A model generated the notes under the pieces. The model was not told where the DNA came from and did not search any database. It worked only from the letters and a program-made list of their open reading frames with translations. Position numbers and translations under genes: made by a program. Of a DNA stretch of 64,000 nt, positions 25,701 to 33,282 are shown piece after piece. The DNA is from Emydura subglobosa (Eukaryota; Chordata; Testudines; Chelidae). Position 1 is the stretch's first letter. Each line of letters starts with the position of its first letter. Where the stretch lies: positions 2,531,105-2,595,104 of the forward strand of contig ML679974.1 of NCBI GenBank assembly GCA_007922225.1, given 5' to 3'.

Positions 25701-28700
25701 ATACTGTCCCTCATATTAATGGACAACCAGTATCTCTGCAGGATTTGAACCAGTATTGCAACTTCTGTGTCTCTAAGCTTAGGTTAAGCTTTTAACTACC
25801 TGGCCTAATTCTCCTATAAACATCTCTGGGGAGGAATTGAGATGGGAAGTCAATGAAGGAAAAGATCTCTAATATCTGTTCTCTCTGTTTTACCAAAGGT
25901 GCTATTGACTTGGCAGCTAAAAGTGCTGGTATTATCCCTGGCAGTCCCTTGTCTGTCCTGGATGCTGAGGGCTTGTCAGGTGTGTCTCCACTGTCACCAG
26001 ACGCGATGGCTGCAGTGGTCTCAGGGCAGGAGTCGGCTGTGGCACATCAGAATGGAGACTCCATCGCCGCAGTAGGGGTCAGCATCTCTTGAATAGGCTT
26101 GTCAGAGCATTTGGCATCTCCTTTGTTGTGTGTAAAAAGCCAGCATCTGTATTAATCATGACTGTGGTCAGCTTCCTCCTGGGGCTTGTTGGATGGATGC
26201 ACTTTTCAGAGCAGTCCTTGCCCAGGGCAGAGTAGGTGGATGTTTGTTTAGGAGCTTGGGGGGGGGGCAATCTAGGGGAACAGGCATTGCTGTATTGGAA
26301 AATAAGTTTCCATCCTGTAAGGAGGCTTGCAGCAGTGACGCAATATCAATCGGTACTCCAGCAGTCTGAATCCAAAAGACCGCACCATTTGAGCAAGGCA
26401 CACTGAACAAGGATAAGGAATTGTGAGCAAAACAAGAGGGCTGCTCACTACCTGCACTTTCTCCTACCGTGACTGAGTGTTCATATGGGTCTCCGAGTGC
26501 CTGTGTTCTGGTTCCAGCTGCATCCTCTTTCTGGAGATCATTTTATAAGTGGGAGTTGCGATGGCCCTTACTGCTTCCCTCATCCATACCTAGATCAGAT
26601 ATCAGTGTTTGCCACCATCCCAGGGAGGTAGTGCAGAGTGCTATATCCCTGAGATCCCACCTTAGAAGAGAGGATAAGGGGGCAAGATGTGGCGAGGATG
26701 ATTGATGTGCTTGTCTCTTGTAGCTCCTGCTAAGTTTGCCGTACTTGGTGCGTAAGTGTGTTACTCATGTCATTCCTGTCGCACTTCTAGGGTTCAAGCA
26801 GCAGGTGTCGAGTTCCATTCATCAACCTACCCACCCAGCATGAGCAGGAGACGGTCCCTGATGGCTTCCAGGTACAGTGTGAGCTGATCAGAGCAGCTGC
26901 GTGAAGTTTATAGCAGTAGTGATCTTCTCACAAGCATTATTTAGGGACTCATGTTCCAGTGCCCCGCTTTCAGCATGCCCCCGTTGTCTAACCACTCTTG
27001 TAGAAATAGCCTGCAGGTCATACAGCTCTTCCTGCAGCCATCGGGGTAATTGTCCTCTATGACTGTTAGTGTGCTGGAGTGGAAGTCTTATGGTTGATGT
27101 GGACAGCTGCTTACACTGTGATCTTATGCTGCTCCATGAGAGCAGAAGAGCAGAGTGAAACTGACAAGCTCTGATCTCTGAAGAGCGAAACAGACCTTGT
27201 TTAATGCTGCGCTTGTGTATTGACTGGTACAGTGGAAGAGATTAGCAAGGCAAACATGTACCTATATACTGTACCAGTCTATTTTAAATGTTGTCTGATG
27301 AGAAAGTAGACTCTGGGAACTGAAATAAGTATACATTTTGGCAATGCTGTCACTGAGCATAACTGCAGGAGGAACATTATTCAAGAGTGGGAGTTTGATA
27401 ACGATACTGGTTGCACAATCAATATCTTCTTAAGAGACCCCCATTTTCCTTTGTGTCTAGCTCATGGTTAGTTACAGAAACAAGGGCTGGATGGATGTTA
27501 ATTTTATAATTCCAGACCCATCAGACCTGTCTGGAGGCTAATGCAACTTCAAGTGTGATGTTGAGACACTCTCCAAGGATGTGTATGAGAGCACTTGATG
27601 ATGGAACTCCAGTTATTTTAGTGGAAGAAGGTGTATGGCTCAGTTTTGAAGCGCAACCTGCTGGCTGCGGAAGTCCTACAGATGCATCTAAACTGGTGGG
27701 GGGAGTAAAGGGATTTAAAGCAGGAAAAATTGCTACTTGAAATTCAGAGAATCTTGTCTTTATTTTCCTACTTGTCAGGCCATTCTGTATTCCATATCCA
27801 TATTGTACTGAGGTGACCATCCCAACCCCTGTGTGGGAAAGCCACTCTCAGACATTGTGTCTAGTTGTCAAGAAAAATAAGTCTTGTTAAATCAGGGGTG
27901 ATCTCCAAGCAGCTGCATCTTTCTCATCTGACAAAGCCTGATTCAATATTCAGCTGCTAAGAACGATCTTGTAGACTAATTGGATTCTTCTCCTTAACTC
28001 TCTCACTGGTTTCAGTTGTAGAAGGTTTTGGAAATGCTCTAATTTAAATCCGTTGCTTCTGAGTATGATGCAGAGCACACCTTTTCTCAGGTTATTGAGG
28101 AGAGTATAGGCTGAGGAATGGAGTGGGTTTGCTTGTGGGCTGTCCTTTTGTATGGTTTTAAGTCCAGAGCATAGAACCTGTAGATCTTTTATGTAAAAAT
28201 AAATACTTCATCCGGAGTTGGACTAGTGGAGCAGTGTGTGCTAGGTATCTATTCTGCTTGATTTTTATTCTGCTTCCACTGCATTCTGTTCTTCTCTTTC
28301 AACCCAGTGCTCAGGGTCTCTGCAACACATGATCTCTCTGTTGTAACTTTTAGAAGTGTCCAAGTCCTATGCAAACTATGACTACTCCATTCTCTGATTC
28401 TCACAGCAGGGCACATCAGTCCTTTCTCTGTCAGAACTGTCCAAGACCCCTCTCCAGAATGGTCTCTCCACTCCTCCGCTTCCGCCATCAGAGGCCTCCA
28501 GTACCCATCTATCTCCTCCCAACGTCTCTGCTCTGCTGGACATTTCTCTGCCTGGGCCGCCTGAGGATGTCCTTTCCCAGGGAGAACCTGCCACTCAAAT
28601 CAGCGACTCTATCATCGAAATTGCTATCAGCTCGGGTCAATATAGTAAGATTAAGCCAAAATAAGGTGTTCTCATTACTAAAAATAGAAACACGCCATTA

Positions 28701-31700
28701 ATTGCAGAATGTCCTAAATATCAGAAAATTCCTTATTAGGAGGCATCTCCATGGACTTAGTGATATCCTTTGGGACTTTAATTGTGTAGTTGGCCTTTTT
28801 CTTAAGAGTCTGACTGTACATTTTAAGTCAATGTACATTTCAGTTAAGCTATTGCTGGCCTAGCCGAGAGCTTCGGTAGCTTAAAATAATTAATATGCAA
28901 GCGAATGGAACCATTATCCCCATTTCTCAGTGGGGGAAACTGAGACCGAGGTTAAAGTGAAGTTCTGCTCTGAAATATTACTCTGTAACAAAACTGTGGT
29001 AGTGTTTTATGTTAGACCAGTACCTCTCAGGAATGGTCTAGTTCCGTGATACTCAGACCTCAGTAGTTCAGGAGCCAAATTAGTGATCACCATAACACAA
29101 ACGAGCCACAGTTGGGTGAATTCATTTTTATTTACTATTATAGATACAATTCTCACAACAAAATGACTGACCAGGTATTCTACAATTGGTTAATAACATA
29201 GTAAAAGCATCATGATTGGTTAATAATTTAGACTGGTTAGTAATTAAATCAGATAGTGTTTTAATATGTTGTGTAAAGAGCCACAGGAGACACATTAAGG
29301 AGCCACTTGAGGCTCACATGCCTCAGTCTAAGTATCGCTGGCCTAGTTATTACATAGCCTGGACTCAACGACCTCTTGAGGTCTCTTCCAGTCCCACACT
29401 TCTATGATTCTATATTTGTGTGTAGGTGTTTCTAGGTAAAATTTGCTCAGTTTACCAGGAAAAATGTGTTTTAAAGGTCAGGCCTGCAAATTCACCTTGA
29501 GATCTGAGACTCAAACTGGGTTCTTTACTTCTCCTGCATCTTAATCAGTAATAAAGGTCAGTGGGATTGCATAGTGTGACCTACAGTATCTTTAGTATCT
29601 CTGAGGATACAGAAGAAGGAAAGAGCCATTTCCCAGGGTGAATGTGTAGGACTAACCATTACAAACATCCTCTTACTGGTCAGCAGAGCAAATCAGATCT
29701 AGAAATGTTGATGTTTAATGCACATAGAGCCCCGTCATGTCACTTTACTTAAAATGCCATACTAATCTGAGTGCCCAAGACCCTGCAAAAAGTTACTGTC
29801 AGAACCTGAAACTCAAATTTTGGATATGGCAAATACCAGAAGTCTGGTGGGTTGAGTTGTAAAGAGTCCCGCAGTGTAACTGTTAAGGCCTTGAGATCTG
29901 AAGAGCCAGCACCTATTGGGATGTAGGGGCGCAGTTTTAAAACAAGTCAGTCAAGTCAGTCAGTCAAAGCCTCCCACCAGCTCTTAACACACACATCTGG
30001 GATTAACTACTCATTCAGATTCGCAGTTCACTTGTAAAGTGTTGCATTTGATTGAATAATTCTATTGTTTCTCATTGGTGAGTATGCTTTGTGATGTAAT
30101 GGTGTATGCTATTAAAAACAAGATTCTTTACGCAAAAAAAATGTGACCTAGATGGTTAAAAATGTACATCTTGGGAATTTTTTAAAAGAATCTGAATTCT
30201 GAGTAATTGAGTGTTCTTTACCTGACTTCTGGCTGGCTCAGTAGCACATCAGAACCCTTCCCTACTGGGCCATGAGGAGGGGGTTAGATGTTTTGTTACC
30301 TGCAGTCAATAAGGGCTTAAACCTCTTCATCTACTTGCAGAGATACTATAGAGAGACGCAACGTTCAATAATCAGTCATAATTCATAGTTCAATAATCAG
30401 GGATACAGTCTCAAATAATCTTTCACACTATGGTGATTCTGTGCCACTTACCCAATTGACCAGTTACCCCCTAAAGGTTCTGTCTTCACAGTTTCTTTAA
30501 ATGAGTGTGGACAGGATTTCATCTTGTTTCCTTTTCCAAAAAAATCTTGCCACACCTGGTTCACTTAGGACGAGGGTAGACTGTGCCTTTCAGATCCCCA
30601 TCTACCACTATCACCCTCCTCCCTCTGGAAATTGCACTGCAGTATAGCTAAATTCTTTCATCAGACAGTAAATATCCTTAAGATGAGTTGGTTTAGGACT
30701 AAATCCAGCTCTCCTTAACTGAATAGTGCCATTTGTAGTCCAGAATAACTTGGTGTTAGCTGATTCTCTGTACAGTAGCATTACTGCTAAGAGTATTATG
30801 CAGTGCCTTGCTTCCAGTTGCCTGAAAATGTTGAACATATCAAGGTTCTTGAAGTTGTCCTAGTAGCTTTGCAGAATTGACTCAGTGATTCATTGCACTG
30901 GCTTACAGGTGAAGGTGTTTCTCTCTCCCCTGCGAAGCTGAATGGCAGTGACAACTCCAAAAGTCTTCCATCCCCCTCCAGCAGTCCTCAGCAGAACTGG
31001 ATTGCCTCCCCAAGCCATGATCCACAGTGGTACCCCAATGACTCTACGGACTCGTCTCTCAGCAGCCTGTTTTGTGAGTGTCAGAGCTATGATGGCAGAA
31101 TGGTCCTACCTTTTCTAAAGAGCTTCTCTTCATGCACCCCCAGTCCCTTGACTTGGAGGGAGTCCCTGGAAGAGAGTAAACTCAGTAAGACATTGGAAGT
31201 CTTTCTCCCTTGCTTTCCATCTTCCTCTGTAACTGGAATTGTTACCCCTACATGGACTCACTTTCATTCAGCCTGGATTTGAAAGTCTGCTGCTGAAATA
31301 GAAGTTGCTTAACTGGCATGGAGCAATAGCATATACCTTGGAACTAGTAACTGAGACCTTCTTGTAGTCTGCTTGGTTTTGCAAGCCAGACTTATCTTTT
31401 AGGTTGGAACATTTCAAGTGTTCTGCTAAAACAGCAAAGTAATGCCACCAGTGCTTCTGTTGGGCGCTTGTAGGCTCATTGTATGTGTGGTGCATAATTC
31501 AGGGGAGGTGAGAGAATAGTTTTTCTGAGTTAGCCCAAAGTAGGAGGAGCTGTCTGGCTAGCGTCTCCAATGTAATGTTGTCCCCTCCTTTGGGCAGAGG
31601 TGATTACTTGCTCCCTTTGTCAGCCTGCTAGTGGTGCTCATGCTAGTAACTTCTTTTTCTGAGGAGGTGGAGGAGAGAGATGGCTTCAGATTTCCTTTGT

Positions 31701-33282
31701 ACTACGTTTCCCTGTACCTCTCCCCCTCCTCAAACAAACAAGTTCAATACACTGATTTACTGCTTTTCCTCTCTATATAGCAAGTTTCATCTCCCCTGAG
31801 AAGGGCCGGAAAATGTTGCCGACTCCTGTTGGAACTGCCAGTGGCACCTCCTTATTGGGACCCAGCCTGCTGGATGGAAACTCACGGGACTCTTTTGTAT
31901 CTCGGTCTCTGGCGGATGTAGCAGAGGTATGTGGGTGTGTTTGCACTTGAAATTACCATTAAATAGGCCTGCTTGCTTCTGTTTTTAATAGTATTGTTCA
32001 TGTTATTCGTTATGTCTTCCTGGGATACTTAATGCATATGCCAGGCTTTACATTTAACAGAGCAGAGAAACAGATTTCAATGGAAGGTGCAGAATGAGCT
32101 GGTGCTATGTTCCTTATGAGTTGCTGTGTGGGACTCTTGTGAGCAGCCTTACGCCCTGCTAGCTGATGGAGATCAGGTGTATCCTGTAGATGATAAGCTT
32201 TGACCTGACATACAGGAAGTTCTAGTCCAGCTGTTCTCTGTATCCTGATTCATGCAGCTGCAGCAGGAGTATGCTGATTCAGTATACAACCCTTACTGCT
32301 ATAACTATGCCTCCACTCTGGCTAGGGAGGGGAGAGAGTGAGCACCTTATCCCACTGCAGCCTCCAGTCCAACTGTCTGTCAGCAAAGACTATGCCAGCT
32401 TTTGCTGGAGTAAATCAAGCCCACAGAGCGTATGTAAACTAATAGCTCATGGCAACGTACTTGTATAGTATTTAACTGACCCAGTGCAGTCATCTGGTCA
32501 ATATTGCCTTCAAAAGGAAGGCGATACGTGAGCTGTTATTTTAGGCAAGCTGTCATGTTGTCAGTGGGGGAGGAGGGAAGAGGGAAGCCAGACAGAATAG
32601 TTTAATAATAGTCTTTATGAAAGCAGTGTTCTGAAAGGCCTGTCATCAAGGGTCCTGCAGAACAAACTCTTGTTTATGTACTGAATAGATACAGTGCAGG
32701 CAGCAACTGTGCAAGCTTACCCTGTATCACTGCCAATGCATCTCCGTGTTGATCTGGAGGGATCAGCTGTAAAGGTGTGTTGGTATGTCTCAATAATCCT
32801 TAGGCTCTTGGCTAAGATTGCCACAGAGATACCAATCTGAAATTTTTTGAGGTGGACACTTGACAGCTAAAATTGGACTGAGGTTACTAAATCATTTCTG
32901 AGAGGCCTCTGACAAGCCAGCAGATAACTGCTGAGCTGAACTGCATTTGAACAGATGGACTGGAGGTGAAAATCTTGTATTTTCTTATCTGGCCTTGATC
33001 TCAGCTTCTATTATTTGGTCCCTTAGCAGTCACAGGCAAGTGTTACTCTCTTTCCCAAATGAAGGGAGACAAACCTCTGCTGACCTGTGGCTTTCTTTTT
33101 TCTTATCCATCTTCTAGGTGGTGGATTCCCAGCTGGCTTGCATGATGAATGAGAACAGCATAGATTACATATCTCGTTTCAACGACCTTGCCCAGGAGCT
33201 ATCAATACCTGAGCCAACCCGTAGGGAAATCCTGTTTGATGGAGGAGGAGGCGGCCCCCCGATTGGTGACCTCTCACAGTGA
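1675..33282 (+). CDS. CRAMP1: CRAMP1 (cramped chromatin regulator homologue 1), C-terminal 1047 residues, 15 spliced exons
   Basis: Joined exons: 1675-1760, 2852-2975, 4237-4318, 6134-7396, 9468-9642, 19537-19718, 22878-22952, 24000-24081, 24853-24957, 25899-26077, 26791-26871, 28410-28644, 30909-31073, 31781-31926, 33118-33282. They splice in phase (1 nt, then 1048 codons including the TGA stop) and match the vertebrate CRAMP1 protein along the whole length, from the ATTVRYKGRNLRIKAP block to the C-terminal VVDSQLACMMNENSIDYIS block. The N-terminal low-complexity part and the SANT/Myb-like DNA-binding domain lie on exons upstream of base 1 and are not in this window. Known of the family: cramped is a Polycomb-related nuclear factor in Drosophila, and recent work links CRAMP1 to expression of linker histone H1 genes. 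What remains here is mostly disordered, Ser/Pro-rich and acidic sequence with islands of strong conservation. All introns are GT-AG. I see no frameshift or in-frame stop, so the gene looks functional. Identification is from recalled protein similarity, not from a search. Confidence 0.95.
2030..2395. repeat. Possible unclassified interspersed repeat
   Basis: A compositionally distinct stretch with repeated GGTTGGGTCAG, ACCCGACTC and GGGTCGGGTGG phrases in an otherwise A/T-rich CRAMP1 intron. Open frames on both strands here are short and lack similarity. No termini found. Confidence 0.3.
2852..2975 (+). CDS. CRAMP1: CRAMP1 coding exon
   Basis: Acceptor CTTAG ends at 2851, donor GTAACC at 2976. 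It encodes ISDEEDQKPVRLPLRVPVEL and then the conserved block around PRNNHAWARVQSLAQNPRL. It ends with two bases of an arginine codon that is completed by the first base of the next exon. Confidence 0.94.
2976..4236 (+). other. CRAMP1 intron, nothing recognised
   Basis: A/T-rich intron sequence with no repeat or conserved element I can name. Confidence 0.6.
4237..4318 (+). CDS. CRAMP1: CRAMP1 coding exon
   Basis: Acceptor GTGCAG ends at 4236, donor GTATCC at 4319. It encodes MIVELHRKVSSLIEFLKQKW and ALHEVRI, a predicted amphipathic helix in the conserved middle of the protein. Length is 1 + 81 nt and the exon ends in phase 0. Confidence 0.93.
4319..6133 (+). other. CRAMP1 intron with one LINE fragment
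   Basis: Apart from the LINE fragment at 5735-5915 I recognise nothing. A 155-codon open frame at 4887-5354 is Leu/Pro/Ser-rich without family features and looks like chance. Confidence 0.6.
5735..5915 (+). mobile_element. CR1/L3-type LINE fragment, C-terminal ORF2
   Basis: Translation on the + strand gives FQRRATRMIKGLEN, a YRDRLKEL-like segment and FSLSKRRLRGDLI, the typical C terminus of CR1-clade ORF2. It is truncated on both sides and interrupted by at least one indel. It lies in a CRAMP1 intron. Confidence 0.72.
6134..7396 (+). CDS. CRAMP1: CRAMP1 large coding exon (421 codons)
   Basis: Acceptor TTTAG ends at 6133, donor GTAAGT at 7397; exactly 421 codons in phase 0. It opens with RKTLEERQLQDS, followed by the conserved LFPGENCTLTPLPGVARVV / HSKAFCTVHWQ block, and closes with SLTLAEVYLMMGKPNKLQ and a KQRLLNCLLKLISTEVNPKP segment. 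Between these lies a long, poorly conserved, Ser/Thr/Pro/Glu-rich region that is probably disordered, with a conserved acidic patch and PRYMKSCQDLIVPEKC in the middle. An open frame starting at an internal ATG (6209) lies inside this exon and is not a separate gene. Confidence 0.95.
7397..9467 (+). other. CRAMP1 intron, nothing recognised
   Basis: A/T-rich unique-looking sequence; no repeat termini or conserved motifs seen. Confidence 0.6.
9468..9642 (+). CDS. CRAMP1: CRAMP1 coding exon
   Basis: Acceptor TTTGCAG ends at 9467, donor GTGAGC at 9643. It encodes TPEVNSVATSPIKPAQEEQS, LTPPGKVIAISSRSP and a Ser-rich tail, and ends with 1 nt of a glycine codon. The PAQEEQS / TPPGKV core matches the family. 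Confidence 0.93.
9650..9810 (+). repeat. Unclassified amniote interspersed repeat
   Basis: TGGATCAGACCATTGGTCCA, then CCCAGTATCCCATCTGTCAG, is a phrase I recognise from sauropsid interspersed repeats without being sure of the family. It begins right after the donor of the CRAMP1 exon ending at 9642. Confidence 0.45.
10733..11030 (+). mobile_element. tRNA-derived SINE-like repeat
   Basis: It begins with TGGTTAGGGCA (A-box-like) followed 30-odd bases later by TTTCAAGTCCC (B-box-like), as in tRNA-derived SINEs. The phrases about AGGATGTGGGAGA and CCATGTCCTGGGTGAGTG are familiar from sauropsid interspersed repeats. The family name is not certain to me. Confidence 0.5.
11086..11170 (-). mobile_element. 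CR1 3'-end fragment, minus strand
   Basis: It contains the signature GGAGGTCATCTAGTCCAACC followed by CCCTGCTCAGAGC, the complement of the CR1 3' UTR hairpin, next to a TCACAGAAGATTAGGGTTGG segment. It is the same module as at 47880-47950. Confidence 0.82.
12057..12238. mobile_element. hAT-type MITE with perfect 8-bp target duplication
   Basis: It starts CAGGGGTAGTCAATT and ends with the inverted copy TATTGACTACCCCTG. It is flanked by CCATAACC at 12049-12056 and again at 12239-12246. 182 bases, no coding capacity. The 8-bp duplication and CAG terminus fit the hAT superfamily. Confidence 0.88.
12330..12500 (+). repeat. Left inverted terminal repeat of DIRS copy 2
   Basis: The segment with CCCTGTGGGTGCT, CCAGGTGTTAGC and AGAGATTTCGC is found again, reverse complemented and diverged, at 18030-18200. 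It also resembles 17925-17965 in direct orientation, which is the shared terminus motif. Confidence 0.85.
12646..12663 (+). repeat. Poly(A) run of 18 within DIRS copy 2
   Basis: 18 consecutive As between the left terminal repeat and the ORF1 start. Confidence 0.95.
12700..15011 (+). pseudogene. DIRS ORF1 (gag-like) remnant, copy 2
   Basis: It starts at ATG 12700 (MPGSPGFKFCT). In-frame stops lie at 12733, 13177-13179, 14251-14253 and 14434-14436, and a one-base shift near 14455 moves the rest into another frame. It contains a CCHC zinc knuckle, C-x2-C-x4-H-x4-C (CIRCLGEGHIAQKC, near 12778-12820). Further on are conserved ORF1 blocks: PPTCKRSDRKYVPAKDTEF, FTHPAPNSLV and KRLDLMGRRVYTS. The same blocks occur in the fragment at 46571-46900. 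Role in the family: RNA binding and particle formation. Confidence 0.78.
15010..16436 (+). pseudogene. DIRS reverse transcriptase / RNase H remnant, copy 2
   Basis: RT blocks are spread over several frames: GWRPILDLRKLNKFIK near 15205-15250, LDLQDAYF near 15325-15345, and LPFSLCTAPRVFSKVL then FLYLNDCLI at 15419-15540. The catalytic YxDD box reads YLND, with Asn encoded at 15524-15526. RNase H blocks follow: ITTDASL near 16010, KIMTDNIACM near 16180, and the terminal TADNLSRNF near 16330. Frameshifts and stops make it non-functional. Confidence 0.78.
16455..17874 (+). pseudogene. DIRS tyrosine recombinase remnant, copy 2
   Basis: An open stretch from 16455 to 17684 covers the RT-YR connection and most of the recombinase, including MRKTYLQKWRRFSLWCLQ and the motif I region ITSARCVSEL. 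After a frame change, 17677-17874 carries VPITEICKAATWASAHTF. At motif I, where the family normally has Arg before VSEL, this copy has Cys (codon 17256-17258). At the place where copy 1 has Tyr, this copy has Asn (17749-17751). Both losses suggest an inactive enzyme; residue assignment is by my own alignment to family motifs. Confidence 0.75.
17895..18212 (+). repeat. Foldback 3' terminus of DIRS copy 2
   Basis: Bases 17895-17926 are the reverse complement of 18181-18212 with 31 of 32 positions matching, and pairing continues inward around the GTGGGTGCTCCAC segment. The loop is about 250 bases and includes the right inverted terminal repeat. Confidence 0.88.
18213..19294 (+). other. Remainder of the CRAMP1 9.9 kb intron
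   Basis: A/T-rich sequence between the DIRS element and the MIR copy. Nothing else recognised. The earlier parts of this intron without listed repeats (9811-10732, 11171-12048) are similar. Confidence 0.55.
19295..19480 (+). repeat. MIR / CORE-SINE copy
   Basis: It contains TATCCCCATTGAGACAGATG, GGGGAGACTGAAGCTCAGAG, TTGCCCAAGGTCACCCAG and GCAGAGCCAGGA, the recognisable MIR core in order on the + strand, directly upstream of the CRAMP1 exon at 19537. Confidence 0.85.
19537..19718 (+). CDS. CRAMP1: CRAMP1 coding exon
   Basis: Acceptor TTCCAG ends at 19536, donor GTAAGT at 19719. It encodes LRNPRRPLLVAGPSSSGSAD, then the conserved LFAIPTTLPPNSRHGKLFLP and KEAELTFRQHLDTIS. It is separated from the previous exon by a 9.9 kb intron filled with transposable elements. 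Confidence 0.94.
19735..20230. repeat. Possible LTR-like or other interspersed repeat
   Basis: A G/A-rich stretch beginning GTAGGGTGACAGGCCCCTTT, with CCCTTTAAGAGGG and purine-rich phrases to about 20230, unlike the flanking intron. It resembles repeats in turtle-like genomes but I cannot name the family or find paired ends. Confidence 0.3.
20683..22107 (+). mobile_element. Short DIRS derivative with both termini (copy 3)
   Basis: About 1.4 kb in CRAMP1 intron 19719-22877. The left terminus (CTTCTTTGAGTGATGGTCCC, then GAGCTGCAGAATGTG near 20740) is the reverse complement, with mismatches, of about 21960-22100. It keeps the start of ORF1 (ATG 21024) and the block before the RK motif (INEAILEPARVVWHTS, near 21640-21690), then jumps directly to the 3' foldback (about 21785-21870 pairing with 22020-22107). 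RT, RNase H and recombinase are absent. It is either an internal deletion or a non-autonomous family. Confidence 0.72.
22233..22490 (+). repeat. MIR-like CORE-SINE copy
   Basis: CCCATTGTGTTAGGCCCTGT, then a variable stretch, then GACTTGCCCAAGGTCATGCA and GTGGCAGACTTAGGAATAGA. These are the core and 3' domain of an amniote CORE-SINE on the + strand. Confidence 0.82.
22878..22952 (+). CDS. CRAMP1: CRAMP1 coding exon
   Basis: A C/T-rich tract and CCCCAG precede 22878; donor GTGAGT at 22953. Exactly 25 codons: MQSDYFLPKPRKLRNSHLRK followed by PLVVQ. It is a basic, strongly conserved segment. Confidence 0.95.
24000..24081 (+). CDS. CRAMP1: CRAMP1 coding exon
   Basis: Acceptor CATGCAG ends at 23999, donor GTAAGT at 24082. 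It encodes RTLLPRPSGNPSQHVCSFSI and LSNSSIT, and ends with 1 nt of a glycine codon. Confidence 0.94.
24853..24957 (+). CDS. CRAMP1: CRAMP1 coding exon
   Basis: Acceptor TTTTTAG ends at 24852, donor GTAAGT at 24958. It encodes RGSFRPIQSSLTKAAVCRPI and VPKVLPTQATNHLS, a strongly conserved segment, and ends with 1 nt of a serine codon. Confidence 0.95.
25899..26077 (+). CDS. CRAMP1: CRAMP1 coding exon
   Basis: Acceptor CCAAAG ends at 25898, donor GTCAGC at 26078 (GT, but not a strong consensus). It encodes AIDLAAKSAGIIPGSPLSVL and DAEGLSGVSPLSPD, then a less conserved stretch ending AAVG. Phase 0 at its end. Confidence 0.92.
26791..26871 (+). CDS. CRAMP1: CRAMP1 coding exon (27 codons, divergent)
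   Basis: Acceptor TTCTAG ends at 26790, donor GTACAG at 26872; phase 0 on both sides. It encodes GSSSRCRVPFINLPTQHEQE and TVPDGFQ. The C-terminal half (a Q-E-x-V-x-D-x-F-Q pattern) fits the mammalian protein as I recall it, while the N-terminal half does not align well. The position between two confident exons and the preserved phase make it credible. Confidence 0.82.
28410..28644 (+). CDS. CRAMP1: CRAMP1 coding exon
   Basis: Acceptor CAGCAG ends at 28409, donor GTAAGA at 28645. It encodes GTSVLSLSELSKTPLQNGLS, a Pro/Ser segment, then the conserved VSALLDISLPGPPEDVLSQG and ISDSIIEIAISSGQY. Ends in phase 1. Confidence 0.95.
28880..28952 (+). repeat. Short MIR-core fragment
   Basis: ATTATCCCCATTTCTCAGTG followed by GGGGAAACTGAGACCGAGG is the central MIR core; the flanks are not recognisable. 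Confidence 0.55.
28990..29413 (+). mobile_element. CR1 3' end, plus strand, split by a hAT MITE
   Basis: Left part to 29043 (GACCAGTACCTCTCAGGAATGG context) and right part 29341-29413 (GACCTCTTGAGGTCTCTTCC, then CTTCTATGATTCTAT) together form a typical CR1 3' UTR ending in the ATTCTATG-type repeat. Confidence 0.78.
29044..29340. mobile_element. hAT-type MITE inserted in a CR1 copy
   Basis: The ends CCGTGATACTCAGACCTCAG and the inverted CTCAGTCTAAGTATCGCTG match with few mismatches. The flanks GTCTAGTT (29036-29043) and GCCTAGTT (29341-29348) are a target duplication with 7 of 8 matching. The CR1 sequence reads on directly across the site. Confidence 0.8.
30909..31073 (+). CDS. CRAMP1: CRAMP1 coding exon
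   Basis: Acceptor TTACAG ends at 30908, donor GTGAGT at 31074. It encodes EGVSLSPAKLNGSDNSKSLP, SPSSSPQQNWIASPSHD and WYPNDSTDSSLSSLF, a conserved Ser/Pro-rich block. An open frame continues past the donor, but it is intronic. Confidence 0.95.
31781..31926 (+). CDS. CRAMP1: CRAMP1 coding exon
   Basis: Acceptor ATATAG ends at 31780, donor GTATGT at 31927. It encodes SFISPEKGRKMLPTPVGTAS, then GTSLLGPSLLDGNSRDSF and VSRSLADVAE. Ends in phase 0. Confidence 0.95.
33118..33282 (+). CDS. CRAMP1: CRAMP1 last coding exon with stop
   Basis: Acceptor TTCTAG ends at 33117. It encodes VVDSQLACMMNENSIDYISR, FNDLAQELSIPEPTRREI and a Gly-rich tail ending GDLSQ, then TGA at 33280-33282. The C terminus is the expected family terminus, so the protein is not truncated at this end. 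Confidence 0.95.
   Translation: MVDSQLACMMNENSIDYISRFNDLAQELSIPEPTRREILFDGGGGGPPIGDLSQ

Larger units (their letters stand above)
22953..28409 (+). other. CRAMP1 introns between exons 22878 and 28410, mostly unannotated
   Basis: Introns 22953-23999, 24082-24852, 24958-25898, 26078-26790 and 26872-28409. The only repeat-like segment found is 23508-23590, which is similar to part of DIRS copy 3 (21726-21802). Confidence 0.55.
29414..33117 (+). other. CRAMP1 introns toward the 3' end, nothing further recognised
   Basis: Introns 28645-30908 (after the CR1/hAT nest), 31074-31780 and 31927-33117. A small direct repeat GTTCAATAATCAG occurs twice near 30363 and 30392. No other structure recognised. 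Confidence 0.55.
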
